Part shown: piece after piece, positions 23,740 through 35,189 of the stretch
Layout: each line of letters opens with the position of its first letter
Position numbering within the stretch: position 1 is the stretch's first letter
Assembly (NCBI GenBank): GCA_012295275.1
Contig: CM022675.1
Span: forward strand, 12,445,253-12,509,252
Reading direction: 5' to 3'
Length of the DNA: 64,000 bases
Source of the DNA: Chrysomallon squamiferum
Lineage: Eukaryota > Mollusca > Gastropoda > Neomphalida > Peltospiridae
The notes under the pieces: generated by a model
Seen by the model: only the letters and a program-made list of their open reading frames with translations
Told to the model about the DNA's origin: nothing
Databases searched by the model: none
Translations under genes and position numbers: made by a program

Positions 23740-24080
23740 CCATTATTGTCGATTCATCTGCCGTCCACCAGCTCTGATTTATCTGCTAGCGTTGTTATCA
23801 AGCACGTGACAAGCTTTTTAATGAAACTGAACAAACCTGGTGAAAGAATGAGGCGTGCCGAGGTAACCAGGAATGTATGAAATTATTAGAGAATTGGGCA
23901 AAAGGTGAAATTGAAATTGCTGAGGAAAATGAGTGTGAACTGATCAATAAGTTAATGTGGTGGCGGTAAAAATGTGTCAGGAGTGTGGGTTAGAACTGAC
24001 TCCTGACGAGTGAACCAGACTAAAAATGTCTGTCGCATTCTCTTACTGTTTTCTTATCTTCTCTCTCGCCGCTCAGAAAA
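23740..24080. promoter_or_regulatory. Complex island E with CACGTG E-box
   Basis: Non-repetitive and CpG-containing. It has CACGTGAC (23813-23820, a MITF/USF-type E-box) and paired 'gactcctgacgagtga' near 24000. It ends in a strong acceptor-like tract (TTCTTATCTTCTCTCTCGCC then GCTCAG, to about 24077). The sequence after the AG is stop-rich in all frames, so a coding exon is unlikely. Confidence 0.35.
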
Positions 24081-24760
24081 TAAAGTTAATTTAAAGTGAA
24101 AATAGAAATAAAAAAGGAAAGAAAGGAAGAGAAAAGTGTGAATAGAAGAAGTAATATGATGAATAAAGTAAAATAAATTGATAAAATAAACAGAACAATT
24201 CAACCTCAAAATAAAATGTCATGAAAATGTTGAGTACAATGCATAAGAGAATGTGAACCTGTTATCTCAATCCTTACTAAAACTAGTTATTTTACACACA
24301 CCTGAATTCAGTAATACCTAATTTGACATCCATTTTCATTCTTAAAAGTCTTTAGTCTGGTTGCCATGGTAGGCACACTTTATCTCTTTAGATGTAGACA
24401 AAATATTAAAAAAATGCAAAAAAGTGAAAAATTAAGAAAATACATTTGTACTGATAAAGAACAGAGTGTACAAGTGTTGATGTTTTCTCAGCTTGGTGTT
24501 GTGATGAGAGAGTTTTAAGTCTCCTGACACAGATTTCTATTGATTTGTGAGTGCTATTGATCTAAAACTGATATATCCCTGGGACACACAAGAGTTATAA
24601 ATCCTGCAGGTTAATTCACTGTCTGAATATTAATGTCTGTTTGACTTCTTGTTGTGCATAACAAGAATTATTTAGATAAAACTGGCAAATACTTTATCTT
24701 TACTACAAAAAAAAAATATGTTTTAACATTGCACCCAACATACTTGTAATTAATCTTACA
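24081..24760. other. AT-rich unique sequence, no gene
   Basis: Contains GTTGCCATGGTAGGCAC at 24360-24376. The sub-word CCATGGTAGGC also occurs at 14308, which may mean a shared repeat rather than a factor site. Confidence 0.5.
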
Positions 24761-24769
24761 TATCATGTA

Positions 24770-25045
24770 TCTGTACACACACATGCACACATATATACAC
24801 ACCCACACCTACACACACACACACATTCACACACACATACACACCTGCACACACACACCTACACACACACCTACACATCTGCACACACACCTACACATAC
24901 ACACACACCTACACACACACATACACCCTTACACACTCACACACATACACCCTTACACACTCACACACCTACACACACCTACACACACACACACCTACAC
25001 ACACACACCTACACACACACCTACACACACACACACACACAGACA
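24770..25045. repeat. Imperfect (CA)n with ACACCTAC modules
   Basis: CA repeat punctuated by CCTACACAC and ATACACCCTT units (the latter duplicated at about 30-bp spacing). Confidence 0.93.
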
Positions 25046-25197
25046 GACATACATACTGGTTGAGACATATACTAACAAGAGAGAGAAAATCTACAACTGA
25101 TTTTCTTGACAGAGAAGCACATAATCATAGTCAATGATACACCAGTTAAGGAGCACTGTGTGGATTGGGAAATGGGTGAATGAGTATACTGGACAGC

Positions 25198-25262
25198 ATC
25201 GACTCTTAGTCTAATCACACTTCAGCTCTAACCACTAAGCCACAGCCTCCCCCCTCCCCAGT
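25198..25262 (-). mobile_element. tRNA-SINE head fragment
   Basis: The minus strand reads CTGTGGCTTAGTGGTTAGAG, a clear A box followed by tRNA-like sequence. No body was found. Confidence 0.55.
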
Positions 25263-25394
25263 AGTGTCTTGTTGATCATGTTACTAGGTCAGGTAATGAC
25301 AGATGTAATCTAAAGTCAACATTTACTTAGATAGAAAAACTAGACATTTCTTCCTGTGTTTTCTCTCTGCTGTGTCAGCACAGACTTTATATTG

Positions 25395-25485
25395 TCCAGT
25401 AATCCAAACTGTTAACTATCTGTAGTGCCAGAGGTTACAGGATCAATTCTTGTATGGGTAGCTTTTTTTTTTTTTTTTTTTTTTA
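25395..25485 (+). mobile_element. SINE B-box region with poly-T
   Basis: AGAGGTTACAGGATCAATTC matches the B-box side of the family, and a run of about 21 T follows at 25464-25484. The A-box half is not recognisable. Confidence 0.45.
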
Positions 25486-25644
25486 TAGATATATATGTAA
25501 TATTTTTAAAATTCTTTTACTATGTGTTATAAATACAGACATCAGTTTGTAGGTAAACACTTGCTCTACAAACCTACATATGTTTACTTATTCAGACCCA
25601 CACAAAATACACATGGATTACAGCACAAACACAAGTATACACCT

Positions 25645-25806
25645 GTAATAATGATACTACTACTACTGTTACCATGACTACTATAGCTGCTGCTGCTTTA
25701 ACAATACTACCACATTAGAAAATACAGCTGCTTCTACTACTACAACAACTACTAATACTATAAAAACAACTAATACAACTACTTCTGCTGTTCATACTAC
25801 TACTGT

Positions 25807-25839
<33 letters not shown>

Positions 25840-25980
25840 AACAACTACTAATACTATAAAAACAAATAATATAACAACTTCTGCTGTTCATACTACTACT
25901 GTTTCTACTACTGTTACTACTACTACTACTACTACAACTACTACAACTACTAGTACTACTATTACTACTACTATTTATAT
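25645..25980. repeat. (ACT)n tract with ~130-bp internal duplication
   Basis: The block 'acaactactaatactataa' to 'acttctgctgttcatactac' appears twice (about 25745 and 25850), showing segmental expansion of an ACT-rich tract. Confidence 0.93.
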
Positions 25981-26319
25981 TTTATGTTAATTTGATAAAC
26001 ATTATACCAAAAACAAACACTACACATGAAAACTGCAGATAGAGAATTAACACAAAAACAAATAATCAACACCATAAAAACATTTGTATGAGAAAAGACG
26101 GACACACAAACACACTGATAAAGGTGGTGAACATAAAGAGACGTCCAAAAAAAGAAAAAGACAAATATATGAATGGACAACCTGTCAATGTTTTGCGTTT
26201 AAAATGGAGCTGTAGTAGCTGTAATTGTCAGTGCTATAGATTTTCTACAAATTAGATTGCTGTTGTGTTTATCAACAGCACATCACTGACACTGAAAGAG
26301 TTGCACTGGGACTTATTTC

Positions 26320-26605
26320 ATCAACAAAAATCTTTTTGTGGTCATTCTACTTAATTAATAAAAACATTTGTGTGATTTTTTTCAATTAATTAACAAAAAA
26401 TTATTGGTCATTTGGCTTAATTAATAAAAGTAATTTGTGAACATTCAAATTTGATTAATAAAAATAATTTTTGTGATCTTTTCAATTGATTAACAGACAT
26501 TTGCAGTCATTTGGCTTAAATAATTAAACATTTCTGTGGTCATTCTAATTAATTAATAAAATAATTTTTAATTAATCTCACAGCTAAAGATTTATAGGTC
26601 AGGTG
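26320..26605. repeat. ~60-bp diverged tandem repeat
   Basis: 'taattaataaaa(a/g)ta', 'ttttcaattgattaaca' and 'gtcatttggcttaa' modules recur 4-5 times. Confidence 0.75.
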
Positions 26606-26639
26606 AAAAAAAACTATAATAATTTTTCTAAAAATTAAG

Positions 26640-27365
26640 CTGACTTCAAATGTTTAAAATAATATTAATATGTTAAGTGTTACTTTCATTATTATTTTTA
26701 AAATATATTTTATATTCTTTTTTTTTTTTTAATGAGTTAATTTATATATAAAGCAAGGTACTGTGAGTTAGCTCCCTTCTTTTTTCTTTCTCAGAATTAT
26801 TGTTATTATTATTATTATTATTATTAATGATAAAAACCATAATCTTTGAAAATATTTATTTTTTATTTTATATTTTATATTTTAGTTCTAAGTTTTATTT
26901 TTCTAATTAAAATAAAATATAATGAAATAATTAATAATAATTAAAAAATATATTAAAATTATAATCCAAATCAATTTGGAATTAAATATAATTCAAATGT
27001 AAAAACTAATGATTATGATGACGATGATATTTTTTGTATTATTATTATAAAAAAACTAAATAACTAAAAAATGAAAAAAAATATATACAAAATAATTAAA
27101 AAGAAAATAATTACTAAGCAAAATAGATGAATTAAATAAAATAAATATATGTGAAATAAATGGTAAATAAATGTAAATTAAATAAATAAATAAATAAATA
27201 AATAAATTAGAAATAAATAAATACTAAAACCTGAATACAAAGTGAATATTTATTTAGAATGAGGAGGAGACAGTGTAACAATCAGATGATGATAAATGTG
27301 ATTTTCACAAAATTTGGAAAGGAAATATTCTGTCAGAAAATCCATTAGGTAAATTACTCATTTTT
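26640..27365. other. Very AT-rich low-complexity DNA, no gene
   Basis: ATT, AAAT and TTTTA-type runs, including (AAAT)n at about 27178-27215. Confidence 0.7.
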
Positions 27366-27369
27366 TGAC

Positions 27370-27800
27370 ATGAGATAATCTCCCTTGAAAGCTCTTCATT
27401 TGCATTTCCATCATAATCATTTTCCTTCTTTTTACTTCAGTCCATTTTCACATATAATATTTTTAAAATTTTTAATAATATTATTATTTTTATTTTTTTT
27501 TTTTTTTCTGCTTTTAGCTTTTCACGATGTTGGTTTTGGAGGGTTTTTTAAAATGTTTTTGATATTTTCTTTATTTTCCTTTTATTCTTCTTTGGTTTTC
27601 CTTCATTTTCTACTTTGATTCCTATTTTGGTATTATTTTTTTTCTTCCCTCCCACAAAACAACACCTTACTTTTTTTTCCTTCTTTAAAAAAGTAAAAAA
27701 AGAAAAAACCAGTATGAAGGCTTTAAACATGATTATATCTAATATGGCCAGTGTTGTCATTGTTGGATTAGAAAGTTTTAATCTGATGAAGAGTGTTTAA
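27370..27800. other. T-rich sequence with an octamer site, no gene
   Basis: A POU-type octamer ATTTGCAT lies at 27398-27405. The rest is T- and A-rich, and its frames are Phe/Leu- or Lys-rich shadows. Confidence 0.45.
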
Positions 27801-27985
27801 ATGGAGGAAGAAAAGTCAATATGTGCTGTGATTTGCAACATGTCACAAGGGAAATACTCGCGGAGATGTCAATAGACTTGTTTCTGATAGCGAGGTGAAA
27901 TCTCTCTCGTTTAATCAATACACCAGTTTAGTAGTCATAATCCATATGCAGTATCATATGTCTCTTGATAGATATGAGTGGAAAA
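27800..27985. promoter_or_regulatory. Complex island F
   Basis: Non-repetitive, with CTCGCGGAGATGTCAATAGA near 27860 and paired CATATGCAGTATCATATG near 27950. No open frame. Confidence 0.3.
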
Positions 27986-28024
27986 TAAACAGAAGTAAAA
28001 GGATTTAAGATAAATATTTTAATA

Positions 28025-28860
28025 TTTTCCTGTATTGGTTTATTATTCTTTTTTTTTTTAAAAAGAAAGAAAGAAAAAAAAGGTTGAAACAAAAATCAAA
28101 AGAAAAGAAAAATAAAAGAAATAAAATTCTAGCAGTATAGAATTTTTTAATTTTGTTTTTTTAAATTTCAAACATCCACAAAGACTAAAAAACATCCATC
28201 TTGCTTTTAAAAACAAAAACAAAACATTTATTAATATAAAGAGGAAATGTTTTCTGAAATTAACTAAAGTCAACATTCTGTTAGCATTTTTTCTTTTTCT
28301 TTCTTTATTTTTTCCATGTTTTCTTTTTAGTCTTTACATTTCTAGTTTCTTTTTCATTCTTTCTTCATTCTCTAATGATTTAGTGATTTAGTGATTTTTT
28401 TATTTCATTACATTTTTAACTTTGTTACGTATGTTTTAGTTACTGTTCATTTTCACCTCAGTTAGGACACTAGATAAATATTAATTTTATCATTTTTAAT
28501 TTTTAATTATTTCATATATTGTTTAAATATTTCTTTCTATTGATTCTCTTGTACTTACTTATTTTTTCTTCATCATTTGTCTGATTTTTTCTTTCTTTCT
28601 GATATTTCATTTTTTACATTTTTCTTTCATTCTTTCCTTTTTAATTATTTCTTTACTTTCTGACATTTCTTTCAATTTCTGTCCTTTCTTTCATTCCTTC
28701 ATTCTTTCTTATTTTTCTGTCTTTCCCTCCCTTATAACTTTCTTTCCTTTCTAATTCAAATTTTTTTTTAAATTCAATTCTTCTCTTCTTACACTCTTCA
28801 TTCATTTTTTTCCTTCAATCTTATCAAATATCTTGTTATTTTCTTGCTTTTGCTGTTGTC
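28025..28860. other. A-rich then TTTC/TTCA-rich low-complexity DNA, no gene
   Basis: Purine-rich at 28055-28125. From about 28285 a long pyrimidine-biased stretch of TTTCTTTC, TTCATTC and similar words. Confidence 0.7.
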
Positions 28861-29480
28861 AGTTACATTTTTACATTAACAAATCACACTGAAAGAGAAT
28901 TCCAAATGTTTCATACGTCTGTACACTGATTTAAAAACAAATAAACTTCTAGTGATGAAAATCTTGATCAGGAAAACCCAGAGGACCTAGAAGTGAAATT
29001 AAATCTTTAAAAAATCTAAAACATCCACAATTAAGCCAAACTCACGTGGAAGCCACAAGAATTAATTAAAAATAAGATTTGTTTTTTTTTGTTTTTTTGT
29101 TTTTTTTTGGATGTTATTTTTGGAGGAATTTTCTACAAATGGTTAGAACTGCTAAACTGGAACCAGACTCTAATTTAAAAAAAAAAAAAAAAAAAAATTG
29201 ACAACATTGATTTGATTCCTGTGTTCACTTTATTTTGTAATGAAAAGGAAAATTCAGTCAGTTTTCTCTGTTTTGTTCACTTAATGAATCAATTTTTACA
29301 TCTGTCTTTTATTTTTTATTTTTCGTGATTTCTTCTATTACTTTTTTTATTATTTTTTTTACTTGATTTTTTTACTGTTAACATTAAAAAAAAAAAAAAA
29401 AAATTATTTTATTTTATTTTATTTTTTTGAATCACTGGTTTGTCAATAAATTGATACAACATTGCTTAATCAGACAGGAC
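28861..29480. other. AT-rich unique sequence with homopolymers, no gene
   Basis: Poly-A at about 29176-29198 and 29386-29403; (TTTTG) and TTTTA runs. Confidence 0.6.
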
Positions 29481-29486
29481 AGATGT

Positions 29487-29590
29487 TCTGTGTTTAGCGT
29501 GACAGGTGATAGGATCAACTCCTCTTAGTGGATACAGTGTTTTTTATTCAGTTCCAGACATGCAGCACAATTGATTGATTTTTGTTCTGT
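29487..29590 (+). mobile_element. SINE copy, B-box region plus body start
   Basis: 'aggatcaactcctcttagtg', then 'ttcagttccagacatgcagc' and 'acaattgatt', matches the remembered mollusc SINE order: B box, TGGTGG..CA, then GTTCCAGNCANTGCANCACNACTGG. Confidence 0.6.
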
Positions 29591-29595
29591 ATGTG

Positions 29596-29670
29596 TGTGT
29601 GTGTGTGTGTGTTTTGGGAATTCACATTTTATTATTATTATTATTATTATTTTTTTTTTTTTTTTTTTGT
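29596..29670. repeat. (GT)n, (ATT)n and poly-T
   Basis: Three short simple repeats in series. Confidence 0.92.
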
Positions 29671-29754
29671 TGTTGAATAAAACACTCCATTTTCTACAGT
29701 TAAAGAATATTTTCTTTCTATCAATAAAATGAGTCTAATAAATCAAAGCAGCAG

Positions 29755-29895
29755 ATTTCCTCTCTCTTCTGTCTTCGGCACCTCATCAGTAACAAACACG
29801 TTAACATTTAGTTCCATTTCACCTAATTTGCAGATCATGTGCAGATTTATCAGCTTAACAATTACTTGATTATGTCATACAGTGAATATCACATC
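29755..29895. promoter_or_regulatory. Complex island G
   Basis: Non-repetitive with CACCTAATTTGCAGATCATG (about 29831) and CAATTACTTG. Enhancer-like word content; weak candidate. Confidence 0.3.
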
Positions 29896-30084
29896 TGTTA
29901 TGTAATAGTAGTCTAAAGCTTCTGTTATACTGTGTAACTTTACATAACTTTCCTGTATCATTAAACTGTGTTATCTGTGCATCAGTGTGGCTTTCCCAGA
30001 TGACTTCATGTGATTGTGTGTATTTGCCCGGTTGTTGTATTTGCTTTGTTTTGTATGTCTGTCTGTAATAAATACAGTATTGGT

Positions 30085-30150
30085 TGTTTATGAAAATATG
30101 TGGTATGTACTGCCCTCTCAGTGGAATATTTAGTAGCCACTCTTGATTGT
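30085..30150 (+). mobile_element. SINE body fragment
   Basis: TGTGGTATGTACTGCCCTCT and 'ttagtagcc' match the internal body in the right order. Confidence 0.5.
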
Positions 30151-30261
30151 TACAAATTAAATGAAGATTTGTGTGTGTGTGTGTATATCTGTAAATAAGA
30201 TAATTTCAATGAAAACGTATGTATATACATACATAAACAACTGATTATGTATATATCTATA

Positions 30262-30262
30262 T

Positions 30263-30325
<63 letters not shown>
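30262..30325. repeat. (TA)n microsatellite
   Basis: About 27 TA units preceded by TATG repeats; cruciform-prone. Confidence 0.95.
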
Positions 30326-30327
<2 letters not shown>

Positions 30328-30558
30328 CATAATATGTGATATGATATAATATAATTAAAAAAAATTTAAAAATTACACAAAGATGATATAAGAAGAAAAC
30401 TGTATTTCAAATAACTATTTTTGCCTGTGTCATGTTCATCTTCAGCAAACTACACTGGTAAAACTGGCTGGAATATGTAACAGACCAAACAGTTCACTGA
30501 GGAGAACTGATCCTGGGACACACAGTACCTCAGTGTGTTCAGTTTTTTGTTTACTGAC

Positions 30559-30664
30559 CTTGGATTAACAGCCTCATCACTGTGGTCATTTTGATGTGAG
30601 ATTTCTGTGACAAGGTCAACCAGCACAAGGATTTTACAAGTCTCCTGCCTGCCATACATTTTGG
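30559..30664 (-). CDS. Candidate internal exon, 106 bp, unidentified
   Basis: On the minus strand, TTTTTGTGACTGCAG (a good acceptor) precedes a 106-bp segment that ends in CCAAG|GTCAGTAA (a good donor). One frame is open throughout and reads KMYGRQETCKILVLVDLV, then an acidic/histidine-rich stretch ending DEAVNPR. This frame stays open on both sides (30450-30731), so frame alone is weak evidence; the paired splice sites are the main support. No domain is recognised. It could be an untranslated or lncRNA exon, or chance. Confidence 0.25.
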
Positions 30665-30739
30665 CTGCAGTCACAAAAATGGGTTTTAATTGGTAAAAAC
30701 AACTCAACAACATGATGCTATCAGAAATCATTAATCAGA

Positions 30740-31060
30740 GCTTTGTCCTAAAATCCACCACACTGAGGTCCAAGCCAGGCTAAATGATAGAAGTGTAAAC
30801 CAAAACGTAGAGTGGACTTGAGGGTCATACAGGTTATATAGATTTACTGAAGTCTTTGAAAACTGAAGATTTTTCAGTGATTTTGTAATAGGCTGGGTTG
30901 CAGATATGTTTTAATGGCCATCATAAAATAAATATTTAAAAAACAGACAACATAAAACAAAATAAATAAATCAATAAATAAATAAATAAATATAAGTAAT
31001 TAATAAATATATAAATGAATGAATAAAGAAGTAAAGAAACAAAAGATGACAATTTTTTGT
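30740..31060. other. Unique sequence, then AAAT-rich DNA, no gene
   Basis: Low-complexity AAAT at about 30955-31040. Confidence 0.55.
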
Positions 31061-31064
31061 CAAC

Positions 31065-31165
31065 ATGACTGTTTGTCTGTGGTATGTACTATCCTGTCTG
31101 GGAATACACAATTAAAAGATTTCTTGCTGTTGGTTGATAAGAATAGTCCATGCAGATTCTCTATT
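31065..31165 (+). mobile_element. SINE body, best-preserved copy
   Basis: GGTATGTACTATCCTGTCTG is followed by 'attaaaagatttcttgctgt', a 'gataagaatagtcc' segment and 'atgcag'. The order and spacing match the remembered mollusc SINE body (..TATAAAAGATCCCTTGCTGC..AGAGTAGCCCATG). The tRNA head is missing. Confidence 0.65.
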
Positions 31166-32045
31166 AAGCTTGTTCTCTTTTTATTTAAAATTTAAGACTG
31201 AGAAAATTTAAGACTGTCAATTAATAATTGTTAACTGGAAAATAGAATGAAAAGTAATTAAATTTTTTTGGTTCATTCATTCATTGATTAATTCATTCAG
31301 TCATTCACTCACTTTATTCTTCCTTTCTTTCATCCATCCATCTACTCATTCATTTTAATCATTTGACTCTCAAAATTGTTTGAAATTGGTCACATTCAAA
31401 AACATCACTAATAAAACTTGAAAATAAAAATTTCACGTCTGTTTTTATATGGTGCTGAGTTTTCTTATTGATAAATCCAATCAGCCTCTTCAATCCACCA
31501 GTAAAACTGCTCAAACTAGCCAAGCAGTGGATGCTTGCTCTCAGTTCTCTGTGACTGGATGATTTTACTGACAGGTATTATATGGATTTTATATTGGTTT
31601 GTTCTTTAGTGGTTCAAATATCAAAAGCTTTTTGTAAATCTCGTTACCCACTATTACCTTCAGAACTGAAAATAAAAACGTTTATGTCTTTTTTTTTATA
31701 ACATTTCTTCTTTATCTGTGTTTATACAGATGTTTGCTCAGGATTAGGAATAAAATGGCAGCTTCCTATTTGGTGTTTTATTACAGGTATCATTGCCTCT
31801 TTGCAGCTAGAACTATTTAATTAGTTACAAATGCAGTTATCCAGGATATGAATAGGCGCAAATAAAAATATTCTTACTGCTCACTGACAAAATACACCAG
31901 TGTGGGTTTTTCTTTTTCACATTTCACCACTGTACTGGTATAACATGACACTTTATCAATACTAATAATAATGTCTTTGGAAGTTGTTAAAAATTTATTT
32001 GTATCTTCTGCAATATTTATGAATTATTTTTCCTCTTTCTGGTTT
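31166..32045. other. AT-rich unique sequence, no gene
   Basis: A (TTCA)n stretch lies at about 31270-31340; the rest is unremarkable. Confidence 0.55.
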
Positions 32046-32046
32046 T

Positions 32047-32048
<2 letters not shown>

Positions 32049-32102
<54 letters not shown>
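32049..32102. repeat. (CA)n microsatellite
   Basis: 27 CA units, then TATG/ATAC variants to about 32165. Confidence 0.97.
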
Positions 32103-32107
<5 letters not shown>

Positions 32108-32399
32108 TGCACACACTTATGGACATATACTTACATACATACATATGTATATATAGACCAACATACATGTATATTATATTTCCCAGTATGTTATGTTATA
32201 TATTGTATTATACTGTATTATATTACATTACATTAGATTACAATACATTAATATATTTTATACATTTAATATATTTTTGCAACAGTCTGCCATTATCAGT
32301 GTTTATTCAGATGTTGGATATCATACAGAATAAAGTGACAGCTCTGTATTTCATAGCTCATACATATTACTTGAAATAATTTCTGTTACATGCAGCCTG

Positions 32400-32770
32400 G
32401 TGGAAATCTGAAATATGAGCGGAGGTTTGTTCAATTATTTCTGTAATGCTGGTATTGGATTTATGGAATATAATTCGCAGAGGGATTTACCAGGGAATAA
32501 AGCCATGCTTAACACCAGTGACACAACTAACAGTGTCGTTAATGACTGCAAAGACGAGTCTGGTCTCACTCCACACTTGTCTCAATTCTCTCGTAACAGT
32601 TGTGAAACGCATGGTAATTACCTCCCCTTGGGTTTTGAGGATTATTTTTGTTTGTTTCTCGGGAGAGTGAAAGCTGCAGTGTTAATGTTATTTGTGAAAT
32701 GGATTTGTGTAACACTTCATTTAAAAGCTCATTGGTGTTAAAAGGGTTTTATTTATCATATCCGATTATT
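32400..32770. promoter_or_regulatory. Complex island H with GGTAATTACC palindrome
   Basis: About 370 bp of non-repetitive DNA with several CpGs. It contains the perfect palindrome GGTAATTACC (32613-32622; paired-type TAATTA) followed by 'tccccttgggttttgagg', and GTTAATGACTGC at about 32536. A 108-codon plus frame (32415-32741) crosses it but shows no family features. Conserved non-coding DNA is the likelier reading; an unknown exon is possible. Confidence 0.4.
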
Positions 32771-32849
32771 GTCAAAATAAATTCAGTATGGATTATGACT
32801 TGTAGTCCAAACTGTATGTGTAGCTCCTTTGAGAGTGATATACTACCAT

Positions 32850-33060
32850 CACTACTCCAACCATTAGTACTACTACTACTACCACTACCACTAATGAATG
32901 CTATTACCTACTATTGCTATTATTACTACTCCTACCACTACTACTACTGCTGCTGCTGTTATTATAACTACTGCTACTACTAGTACTACTAGTACCAACA
33001 CTAGTATAACAACTACTGCTACTTCTACTATTACTTATATAGCTATTATTACTACTACTA

Positions 33061-33099
<39 letters not shown>

Positions 33100-33100
33100 T
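32850..33100. repeat. (ACT)n then (AAT)n tract
   Basis: Imperfect ACT triplets (about 32850-33060) followed by about 13 AAT units. Confidence 0.95.
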
Positions 33101-33187
33101 TTATTTATTTAATTTAATTTATTCACTTTACCGAAAACAAATATTTGTTTTTCTTTAATCCAACAAGCACTTGTAGAAGATGAAAAC

Positions 33188-33358
33188 AAATTGGACAGTG
33201 ATTTCAGACAGTGACTTTAGACAGTGACCTCAGATGGTGATTTCAGACGGTGATTTCAGACAATGACTTTAGACGGTGATTTCAGACAATGATTTCAGAC
33301 AATGATTTCAGACAATGATTTCAGACGGTGACTTCAGACGGTGACTTCAGACACATCT
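33188..33358. repeat. 12-13-bp tandem repeat 'GATTTCAGACAAT'
   Basis: About 13 copies of (GT)GA(T/C)TTCAGAC(GG/AA)T. Confidence 0.95.
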
Positions 33359-33552
33359 GTTTCTCTCTGTCTGAAACGTGGAATTTGTGTCACTGTTAAT
33401 TACCTCCAACTCATCAGTTGTTTTACTCTAACAATCCAGCAAGTTTTACTGACATTTTAGCCTGAGTCTGAATCAGACGAGATAAACGTGAATCAGTGGA
33501 GAGACGAATGTTCTGATCATCTGTGTCTGCTTCTCTCTGCTGCGTTTGTTCA

Positions 33553-33650
33553 ACTCTGAGAAATAAAGTGTGAGAAATAAACTCTGAGAAATAAAGTCTG
33601 AGAAAAAAGTGTGAGAAATAAAGTCTGAGAAATAAAGTGTGACAGTAAAC
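33553..33650. repeat. 17-18-bp tandem repeat 'GAGAAATAAAGTCT'
   Basis: About six copies of TGAGAAATAAAGTNTGAG. The unit contains AATAAA. Confidence 0.95.
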
Positions 33651-33714
33651 CCACAAAAATAACTTTCACTTACTTACTGTAATGACAAGCAATTTGATTC
33701 AATTTGATTTCGTT

Positions 33715-34112
33715 TTTTTACTAATTAAATCAGTTCTGAAGTATGACTGCAGTTGTAAAGATCTTTAATTCTTTGACAAATTGTTTAATTTTATTTTATT
33801 TATTTTTATACTAATTAATTGAATTCTGAAGTATAACATTAGATGGTTATTATAAAGATCTTTAATTCTTTGATAAATTGTTTAATTTAATTTTATTTAT
33901 TTTTATTTATTTTTATGCTAATTAATTGAATTCTGGAGTATAACTTTGGCTGGTTATTAACATTTTGAGAAATAATTACAATTCTTAATTTGATTCTAAT
34001 TAAATGAATTCTGAAGTATATCTTTAGTAACATTATATATTGCAAATATCTTTAAGACTTTGACAAATAATTTAATTATATTTTATTTTTATACTAAGTA
34101 ACTAAATAAAAC
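33715..34112. repeat. ~100-bp diverged tandem repeat, 4 copies
   Basis: 'ctaattaattgaattctgaa' begins units at about 33720, 33810, 33918 and 33998; each continues with 'aagatctttaattctttga' and ATTTT-rich sequence. Confidence 0.85.
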
Positions 34113-34435
34113 TTATAAAAAAGACTTTTACATTTATTTTTTTATTTATTTACTTCAAGATTCACTTATTTCTGTATTTTAATTTATTTATTTACTTAGT
34201 TATTTATTATTTCTTTATTTCTTTATTTCTTTTATTATTTCAATATTTCAATATTATATTATTTCATTATTTATTTATTAAATTATTAAGATGACAAATT
34301 ATTTCCTTTAAATCTAATTAAGAAATTACGTGTAGCTGTAAAACTAGTCATAACACAACCATTCCAGACATCTTTTTTACTTTTCTTTTTTTTCTTTTTT
34401 TTATGACGCTAAAAATTAGTTTAAATAATAAACCT
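34113..34435. other. ATTT-rich low-complexity DNA, no gene
   Basis: Runs of ATTT and TTTC only. Confidence 0.7.
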
Positions 34436-34925
34436 GATGTCGTTTAATGTACTTAGACAGACCTTTAGGAAACAAGAAAGCATGTCATGTGACAGTGTGG
34501 TGTCATTAAACCCTGCAAAGAACCACTATGGGCTGATAATTCAATTTGTCCAGCACAAAACTGAGGGAAAAGGCGACTGTATTTCTATATTTACACAAAC
34601 GGAAAAAAATTTAGCGACAGATGATTCATTTCAAATTTATTGGTATTTACATAATTGGTGATTGTCATTCAGAAAATATCATTAAATAATGAAAAACAAG
34701 AAAGTAGTCTGCTTGAAACCTCTTATTAGATTTTCAGACGACTGAAATTAACTTTGGCCAATAAAAGCATAACCTCTGTGGATGCATGCAGTTGAAGATT
34801 TAACATTTATTAAATTATCTTTGTAATGACTGAAATGAAAATTGTATTTTATATATTATGTTGTCTTATCTTACTTTGTCTTTATATTATTTTGTTATCA
34901 CAGTTACACATATGTACCAACACAA
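34436..34925. other. Unique sequence with a 74-codon ATG frame
   Basis: The plus frame 34437-34661 (MSFNVLRQTFRKQES...) has varied residues but no recognisable domain; chance is likely at this length. Confidence 0.35.
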
Positions 34926-34926
34926 A

Positions 34927-35126
<200 letters not shown>

Positions 35127-35189
35127 CAGACACAGGACCTGCAGAGACTGGATCCAGTGCAGTCTGCCAGTGTAACAAATGAAGACAGA

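Noticed and set aside
24360-24376. Counting this as an independent RFX site
   Set aside because: The right half-site has two mismatches, and CCATGGTAGGC is shared with 14308, so repeat descent is as likely as a binding site.
34437-34661. 74-codon ATG frame as a small gene
   Set aside because: Varied residues but no domain, no splice or promoter support. A rough estimate predicts several frames of this length by chance in 64 kb of this composition.
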